Positions 59,277-64,000 of a DNA stretch of 64,000 nt are shown piece by piece. This stretch comes from Arcticibacter sp. GTDB taxonomy: Bacteria; Bacteroidota; Bacteroidia; 2-12-FULL-35-15. The notes under the pieces were generated by a model, which worked only from the letters and a program-made list of their open reading frames with translations, was not told the DNA's origin and made no database searches. The DNA is taken from assembly GCA_021155045.1 (NCBI GenBank), contig JAJNQB010000001.1, forward strand, positions 258,059 to 322,058, given 5' to 3'. The translations under genes and the position numbers were made by a program. The stretch's first letter is position 1. Each line of letters opens with the position of its first letter.

Positions 59277-59759
59277 ATGTCGTCTGTCAACAAAAATTTA
59301 TCTGATTTTAATCACACAGAAATTCCAAGTGCTAAAGGAATGAAAATTGGAATTGTGGTTGCGGAATGGAATATAGAAATTACCGATGCTTTAAAAGAAG
59401 GTGCAATTAAAACTCTTTTGCAGAATGGTGTTTTAGAAAATGATATTGTAATAAAATATGTTCCAGGTAGTTTTGAACTTACATTAGGTGCACAATTTTT
59501 ATGTGAAGATAAAAGCTTAGATGCAATAATTGCTTTGGGTTGTGTAATACAAGGAGAAACACGTCATTTTGATTTTATATGCGATGCTGTTGCAAATGGC
59601 ATTACCAACCTCAATATTAAATACAATAAACCTGTAATATTTGGAGTATTAACTCCAGATACACAACAACAAGCAATTGATAGGGCTGGAGGAAAGCACG
59701 GAAATAAAGGCGATGAAGCTGCAGTTACTGCAATTAAAATGGTTGCTTTGAAAAAATAG
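59277..59759 (+). CDS. ribH: 6,7-dimethyl-8-ribityllumazine synthase
   Basis: RibH makes the riboflavin precursor lumazine. The 160-residue protein has IGIVVAEWNIEITDALKEGA, VPGSFELTLGAQFL, ALGCVIQGETRHFDFICDAV with the catalytic His, and the end GKHGNKGDEAAVTAIKMV. No FMN riboswitch was recognised upstream, where only the preceding terminator is found. ribF is 3 kb away on the other strand. Confidence 0.97.
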   Translation: MSSVNKNLSDFNHTEIPSAKGMKIGIVVAEWNIEITDALKEGAIKTLLQNGVLENDIVIKYVPGSFELTLGAQFLCEDKSLDAIIALGCVIQGETRHFDFICDAVANGITNLNIKYNKPVIFGVLTPDTQQQAIDRAGGKHGNKGDEAAVTAIKMVALKK

Positions 59760-59806
59760 TTTTTGAGTTAATACGTTTTTTATTAAATTAGCTAAAAAGA
59801 ATTATT

Positions 59807-60394
59807 TTGAAAAATTCTCTTCTCATATTATTTTTAGTTTCTGTTTTCTTTTCTTGCAAAAATAACGATAGAGGTTTGATGCCTAGTGGCATTATTTATA
59901 ATGATATTTCCGATACAATTATTTCATATAATTCGGCTACAACGGGCGCTTCTCAATATTCTATTGATTTAAATATGGATTCAGTAATTGATTTTAACTT
60001 GGCAGTAAGTTTGTCTTATGATACAATAAACTTTCCTGGGCTTTATATTTACTCGAACCAAAAAGTTTTTTTGTATGCTACTGATACATTAAACTCGGTT
60101 TCCATAAGAACTCATGTTGCTCCTACTGAACTATTGCAACCATTGAATTTATCGGCAATAGTTGCTGATACAAATAGGTGGAGTAATTTTGGGTGTGTTT
60201 GTTTTAGTGCATATTACTGGGGAGGTTGCGCTACTCCTAATGATTTTTATACGGGACTTAGGATATACAAAGGCGGTGTTTTTTATTATGGCTGGATTAG
60301 AATAGAGCCAATTAATTACAGTTCCTGTGTACTTAAGGCTTATGCAATTAACACATTGCCTAATCAACCAATTTTAATTGGACAGATTTATTAA
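59807..60394 (+). CDS. Lipoprotein of unknown function
   Basis: The 195-residue protein begins with TTG and a lipobox (MKNSLLILFLVSVFFSC, Cys at 17). The mature part is beta-rich with motifs DISDTIISYNSATTG, INFPGLYIYSNQKVFL and YYGWIRIEPINYSSC, and three Cys. The phrase SIDLNMDSVIDFNLAV resembles Asp-rich dockerin-like loops found in secreted Bacteroidota proteins, but no domain is assigned. It ends four bases inside the convergent small membrane gene. Confidence 0.65.
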   Translation: MKNSLLILFLVSVFFSCKNNDRGLMPSGIIYNDISDTIISYNSATTGASQYSIDLNMDSVIDFNLAVSLSYDTINFPGLYIYSNQKVFLYATDTLNSVSIRTHVAPTELLQPLNLSAIVADTNRWSNFGCVCFSAYYWGGCATPNDFYTGLRIYKGGVFYYGWIRIEPINYSSCVLKAYAINTLPNQPILIGQIY

Positions 60395-60717
60395 GTTTTA
60401 AGTTTTTTAATATAAAACAGCGCTATACTTATCATTCCTAAAACAAATGGGATGCCAGCAAAATCTTTTATATCTTCTCGTTTAAAAAATTCGCAACACA
60501 TCCAATAAGAGTTGGCACTTATCCAAAAAAGAATAGAAAGGTTTACCAACCACTCCAAATTTTTTTCTTGATAAAGTTTAAGCGTTAAATATAATGCAAC
60601 CAAAAAGGTTGGAATTATCATAAAAACACCCAACCATCTCCATTGAAGCATCCAACATGTATCTTTTAATAGCCAAAGCGGAATGTGTAAATTTTCGTAG
60701 TTGCGAATTTTTCTCAT
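60391..60717 (-). CDS. Small polytopic membrane protein, unknown function
   Basis: The 108-residue protein has three hydrophobic helices (WLGVFMIIPTFLVALYLTLK, then LVNLSILFWISANSYWMCCE, and FVLGMISIALFYI), with Trp-rich segments at the N-terminus (LWLLKDTCWMLQWRWLG). I know no function. It is seven bases downstream of trmD and probably co-transcribed. Confidence 0.6.
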   Translation of the reverse strand: MRKIRNYENLHIPLWLLKDTCWMLQWRWLGVFMIIPTFLVALYLTLKLYQEKNLEWLVNLSILFWISANSYWMCCEFFKREDIKDFAGIPFVLGMISIALFYIKKLKT

Positions 60718-60724
60718 GAAAAAA

Positions 60725-61399
60725 TTAAGATAATAAATCGGGTCTGCGTTTTTTTGTTCTTTCTATGCTTTGTTCGTGTCGCCAATTTTCAATTTTTTCA
60801 TTATGACCCGACAATAAAACATCTGGAACTTTCCACCCATTATATTCTGCAGGGCGTGTGTAAACAGGTGGTGCTAGCAAATTGTCTTGAAACGAATCGG
60901 TTAAAGCTGAAGTTTCATCTGAAATAGCACCAGGAATAATTCTAATAATGCTATCGCATATTACAGCAGCAGCAAGTTCGCCACCAGAAAGAACATAATC
61001 ACCAATTGAAATTTCACGAGTAATAAAATGTTCTCGAATTCTTTCATCTACGCCTTTATAATGCCCGCAAAGAATGATAATATTTTTTAAAGTAGAAAGT
61101 TGATTAGCGGCTTTTTGATTAAATGTTTCACCATCTGGTGTGGTGTAAATTATTTCGTCATAACTACGCTCACTCTTCAATTGGTTAATGCAATTTGCAA
61201 TAGGTTCTATGCTCATAACCATTCCTGCGCCACCACCAAAAGCATAGTCATCTACACTTTTTTGTTTGTGTGTGGAATAATCTCTAAGATTTATTAAGTT
61301 TACCTCTACAATTCCTTTGTCAATAGCTCGTTTAAGAATACTATGATTAAAAGGGCTTTCAAGCAATTGTGGTAATACAGTTATGACATCTATTCGCAT
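60725..61399 (-). CDS. trmD: tRNA (guanine-N1)-methyltransferase
   Basis: TrmD methylates G37 of tRNAs to prevent frameshifting. The 224-residue SPOUT enzyme shows MRIDVITVLPQLLESPFN, VDDYAFGGGAGMVMSIEPIA, IILCGHYKGVDERIREHFI, and SIGDYVLSGGELAA with the trefoil knot and SAM site. Length and motifs are normal. rpsP and rimM, often nearby in other phyla, are not in the window. Confidence 0.97.
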   Translation of the reverse strand: MRIDVITVLPQLLESPFNHSILKRAIDKGIVEVNLINLRDYSTHKQKSVDDYAFGGGAGMVMSIEPIANCINQLKSERSYDEIIYTTPDGETFNQKAANQLSTLKNIIILCGHYKGVDERIREHFITREISIGDYVLSGGELAAAVICDSIIRIIPGAISDETSALTDSFQDNLLAPPVYTRPAEYNGWKVPDVLLSGHNEKIENWRHEQSIERTKKRRPDLLS

Positions 61400-61444
61400 G
61401 AGGCAAAGATAGCAATTGTATATAATTCAACATGTTTTTAAAAT

Positions 61445-62050
61445 TTAATATCCCAACTTCAGCCTCAACCAACCTAGTGGTTTTTTATTTTCTCCAATCG
61501 TGTATTTGCCGTTACTATTTATAAGCTTAAATGTTTGTCGAGGAGTCATGTAAATATTTTGTTGTATTACTTCTATTTCAGTATCGTTAACATTTGACAC
61601 AATTGCTACATGTCCATATTTTCCATCAAACACAATTAAGTCGTTAATTTTTGGTTTATGGTTGCCTCCGTTTTTAAATTGTATCAATCCTCTTTCTTTG
61701 TTAAAAGTATTGTCCTCTAATTTTTTATTAAAAAAATCATTTGCATTGCCAAAGCCGTTGGGCATTTTATGATGTAGATAATCATAATAATATCTTTTTA
61801 TAAATTCTACACATTGCCATTTTTTTCCATAGTAATAAGAGCTATCCTTAGCATAATGCTTTCCATAACTTTTGCTATAAATCCCTCCGTTATTGTACAC
61901 AGTTATATCATTAAAAGAATCAAGAGAATCTCCAATCGTAAAAGAATGTGTTACTATTGATAGTGGATATTTTTTTTGAAAAAGAAGAAAATAACTAAGA
62001 AGTACGATAATAAATAACAATAAAAATCCGATTCCGATTTTTTTAATCAT
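61445..62050 (-). CDS. CHAP-domain amidase, membrane anchored
   Basis: The 201-residue protein has an N-terminal helix (GIGFLLLFIIVLLSYFLLF, about residues 6-24) and a CHAP domain with catalytic Cys in QCVEFIKRYYYDYL and His in GKYGHVAIVSNV. CHAP enzymes hydrolyse peptidoglycan or glutathionylspermidine amide bonds; the second type (GspA) has a similar QCVE motif, so either is possible. It is ten bases from the LRR gene. Confidence 0.85.
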   Translation of the reverse strand: MIKKIGIGFLLLFIIVLLSYFLLFQKKYPLSIVTHSFTIGDSLDSFNDITVYNNGGIYSKSYGKHYAKDSSYYYGKKWQCVEFIKRYYYDYLHHKMPNGFGNANDFFNKKLEDNTFNKERGLIQFKNGGNHKPKINDLIVFDGKYGHVAIVSNVNDTEIEVIQQNIYMTPRQTFKLINSNGKYTIGENKKPLGWLRLKLGY

Positions 62051-62059
62051 TTAGTTTTA

Positions 62060-62692
62060 TTATTGTTGGCACTTACAAAAAGGAGAAAAATAAATTTTTG
62101 TTTTCGGCAGCATCTGTTGTATCCGATCTTGCTCTGAATCTGGAATTAGGATAACTCTTAAGTCAAGCATTTTTAATGTTTTGAGGTAAGACATCTCGGC
62201 TGGAAATTTTTCAATGTTATTACTCCACAAATCTAAATATTTCAATTTTGATAATTTTCCTATTTGAGGAGGAAGAGCAAATAAATCATTTTGGTTGGCA
62301 TTCAAATAATACAATTGAGTGAGTTCTCCTATTTGAGCTGGCAATGATTCTAGTTTGTTTTTTGAAATATTGAAGTATTGCAAACTTGTAAGTTGCGCTA
62401 TTTCTGCAGGGATTTCTACAATGCTATTTTTACTAATATCTAAATATTGTAAATTTTTAAATTGAAATATTTCTCGTGGAAATGTTTTTAATTTTTTCTT
62501 TCTTAAGTCTAATTTATAAACGTTATCTGGGTTTTTTAATGCTTCTTCAATGCTTTTATATGTATGAATTGTGTCAAGGGTAAGAGAATCAAATAAAGGA
62601 ACTGTTTGCGAAAATCCTTTACTGCCAAAAACTAACATAAACAAAACAAAAATGTTTTTTAGGTAGTGTTGTATGTAGTTTTTTTGTTTCAT
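62060..62692 (-). CDS. Secreted leucine-rich repeat protein
   Basis: The 210-residue protein has a signal peptide (ending VFGSKGFSQ at about residue 29) and five or six leucine-rich repeats of about 23 residues (LQYLDISKNSIVEIPAEIAQ, LQYFNISKNKLESLPAQIGE, LYYLNANQNDLFALPPQIGK). The pattern is typical of bacterial LRR proteins involved in protein binding. The end has two Cys (SPFCKCQQ). It is close to ribF (five bases) and may be co-transcribed with it. Confidence 0.88.
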   Translation of the reverse strand: MKQKNYIQHYLKNIFVLFMLVFGSKGFSQTVPLFDSLTLDTIHTYKSIEEALKNPDNVYKLDLRKKKLKTFPREIFQFKNLQYLDISKNSIVEIPAEIAQLTSLQYFNISKNKLESLPAQIGELTQLYYLNANQNDLFALPPQIGKLSKLKYLDLWSNNIEKFPAEMSYLKTLKMLDLRVILIPDSEQDRIQQMLPKTKIYFSPFCKCQQ

Positions 62693-62697
62693 TAAAT

Positions 62698-63654
62698 TTA
62701 TTTTAAAATAGCTAAAGAATTTATTTTGTCAATTGCGAGTTGGTTTTTTAATTCTTCTAATTCCTTAAATTTCAATTCCTCTCTTAATCGTTTTACAAAA
62801 TAAATGCTTAGCTCTTCTTTGTATATTTCTTTATCAAAGTTAAAAATATTCACTTCAATGCTTCTCCCTTTATCTTTAATAGTTGGATTATTACCAATAT
62901 TTAACATTCCACCAAATTCAGTTCCATTATATTTTACTTTTACTGCATAAACTCCATCAGCAGGAATTAGTTTGTATTTGTCTTCTATCTGAATGTTTGC
63001 AGTTGGATAACCAATTGTTCTTCCTTGTTTATTTCCCTCAACAACTGTTCCGTTTATTTCATACAAATGCCCTAGAAATGTAGATGCAGTACTCACATCT
63101 CCTATCTGTAGTGATTTTCTGATTTTTGTAGAACTAATTTCAATGGAATCAATGTCTTTTGCTGGTATTTCTTCAACCTCAAACCCATAAAGAGAACTGT
63201 ATTCTTTTAAATGTTCAAAAGAGCCTTCTCTATTTCTTCCAAAGTGATGATTGTAGCCAATCACAAGCTTTTTTGTTCCTATTGCGTTTACTAATATGTT
63301 TCTAACAAACTCAACAGATGTTAATCGTGAAAAATCTTTTGTGAAAGGATAAACAATTAAATGTTCAATGCCGTATTGTTCGAGTAATTTTCTTTTTTCT
63401 TTTTGTGTATTTAATAGTTTTAGTTCATTATCATCAGGAAACAAAACCATTCTGGGGTGAGGATAAAACGTAAGTAGTACCGTTTCACCATTTTCAGTTT
63501 TTGCAATTTCTTTTAACCTATTAATTATTTTTTGGTGTCCTAAATGTACTCCATCAAAGGTTCCTGTGGTAACAATCGGGTTTTTTATAGGACTGTCAGA
63601 CTGTTGGCGATTCTCAAAATCTTGTATGCTTGTGTAAACTTTCAATGGATTCAA
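62698..63654 (-). CDS. ribF: Bifunctional riboflavin kinase/FAD synthetase
   Basis: RibF turns riboflavin into FMN and FAD. The 318-residue protein has the nucleotidyltransferase motif TTGTFDGVHLGHQKII near residue 30, and the C-terminal flavokinase domain (GRTIGYPTANIQIEDKYKLI, DGVYAVKVKYNG, LNIGNNPTI). The start is the only reasonable one. It diverges from the LTA-synthase-like gene. Confidence 0.97.
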   Translation of the reverse strand: MNPLKVYTSIQDFENRQQSDSPIKNPIVTTGTFDGVHLGHQKIINRLKEIAKTENGETVLLTFYPHPRMVLFPDDNELKLLNTQKEKRKLLEQYGIEHLIVYPFTKDFSRLTSVEFVRNILVNAIGTKKLVIGYNHHFGRNREGSFEHLKEYSSLYGFEVEEIPAKDIDSIEISSTKIRKSLQIGDVSTASTFLGHLYEINGTVVEGNKQGRTIGYPTANIQIEDKYKLIPADGVYAVKVKYNGTEFGGMLNIGNNPTIKDKGRSIEVNIFNFDKEIYKEELSIYFVKRLREELKFKELEELKNQLAIDKINSLAILK

Positions 63655-63730
63655 CTTATTTTATGCGAATTTACTATCATTTTATGAATGTTTTATAACT
63701 TCGTGTGATTAATTCATCAAAAATAATTAA

Positions 63731-64000
63731 GTGAAGCCATTAATTAAAAAGATATTCAGTTTATTGCTTTTTTGGTTTGCTGTTTTTTTTGTCGGTAGAG
63801 TAGCTTTTTATTTATGCATTACTCCACTTCTTTCTCAAACAAGTTTTACGCTTATTGTTCAATCTTTTTATAAAGGATTGCGGTTGGATTTGTCGATGAT
63901 TGGTTACTTTACTGCATTGCCGCTGTTGCTTTCTAGTATTTACTATTTATTCTCAAAGTCGTTTATATTGAAAATAATAGATTGGATAAACTTTTTATTT
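63731..64000 (+). CDS. LTA synthase-like sulfatase, N-terminal fragment (3' end outside window)
   Basis: A GTG-started frame gives 90 residues without a stop: MKPLIKKIFSLLLFWFAVFF, then FYKGLRLDLSMIGYFTALPLL, with at least two hydrophobic helices. This is the N-terminal membrane part of the LTA synthase/sulfatase family (alkaline phosphatase superfamily), common in Bacteroidota, which often carries phosphoethanolamine transferase or sulfatase-like activity. The catalytic part is beyond the window, so function is inferred from the opening only. The reading frame was found by direct translation. Confidence 0.6.
   Translation, partial: MKPLIKKIFSLLLFWFAVFFVGRVAFYLCITPLLSQTSFTLIVQSFYKGLRLDLSMIGYFTALPLLLSSIYYLFSKSFILKIIDWINFLF

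Noticed and set aside
1..64000. tRNA or rRNA genes, CRISPR arrays, insertion sequences, prophage genes
   Set aside because: No cloverleaf with TTCGANTC-like arm, no regularly spaced repeats and no transposase, integrase or phage protein was recognised. All larger gaps were read by eye only, so a tRNA scan would be a useful check.
1..64000. Possible stop-codon recoding (TGA as an amino acid)
   Set aside because: All conserved genes read through completely with the standard code, and no family alignment needed an internal TGA to be read as an amino acid.

Overview
The window is chromosomal DNA from a low-GC member of the Bacteroidota (Bacteroidetes). The evidence is a complete type IX secretion (T9SS) core cluster (PorP/SprF, GldK, GldL, GldM, GldN plus a second GldN), the T9SS-linked response regulator PorX, two secreted proteins with C-terminal type A sorting domains, and Bacteroidota-type promoters (-7 element TAnnTTTG, in two cases with a TTTG element 19 bases upstream). 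Genes are dense, mostly housekeeping, and mostly end in TAA. I saw no tRNA, rRNA, insertion sequence, prophage or CRISPR array. The genus cannot be fixed from this window.

Layout. 1-10.5 kb: tail of an ABC-F ATPase, then a leftward run of an outer-membrane protein, an amidohydrolase lipoprotein, an SDR oxidoreductase, a large Asp-box propeller protein with a T9SS sorting signal, an APC permease, a polytopic membrane protein and an HD phosphohydrolase. 10.6-14.4 kb: porX-tsaE, an alanine-dehydrogenase-like gene and a DUF4258 protein. 14.4-22.5 kb: leftward block reading miaB, sigma-54 activator, lptE, TPR-like protein, secG, groES, groEL and an outer-membrane protein. 22.7-33.5 kb: topA, a degenerate arginase-fold protein, then the T9SS cluster porP-gldK-gldL-gldM-gldN-gldN2. 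33.6-36 kb: small accessory genes and a structured intergenic region. 36-44 kb: ABC-F ATPase, SAM-hydrolase family, phoH, purC, a TPR-SpoIIE phosphatase and recR. 44-54 kb: a leftward exopolysaccharide locus (Wza, BY-kinase Wzc, RfbC, WecA-like transferase, lytic transglycosylase, GT4 glycosyltransferase, AsnB, NAGPA-like protein). 54-64 kb: sodium symporter, M28 peptidase, DUF721/DciA-like gene with recF, TPR protein, ribH, trmD, CHAP amidase, LRR protein, ribF and the start of an LTA-synthase-like sulfatase.

How the genes work together. PorX and the gldKLMN core belong to one secretion pathway; the two proteins with sorting domains are probable cargo. Groups such as secG/groESL/lptE, topA, recR/recF, trmD/miaB/tsaE and ribH/ribF are core functions. 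The exopolysaccharide locus has export and priming genes but no flippase or polymerase inside the window.

No clearly new system is present. The points most worth a second look are the regulatory structures in the T9SS cluster (a hairpin that would cover the Shine-Dalgarno site of the second gldN, hairpins after porP, gldL and gldN, and a tetranucleotide repeat just before gldK), the degenerate arginase-fold gene beside the cluster, a variant promoter spacing (TTTG-N11-TAnnTTTG) seen three times, the Gly-Tyr hexanucleotide repeat at the tail of the tyrosine kinase, and two structured intergenic regions near 15.4 kb and 34 kb.
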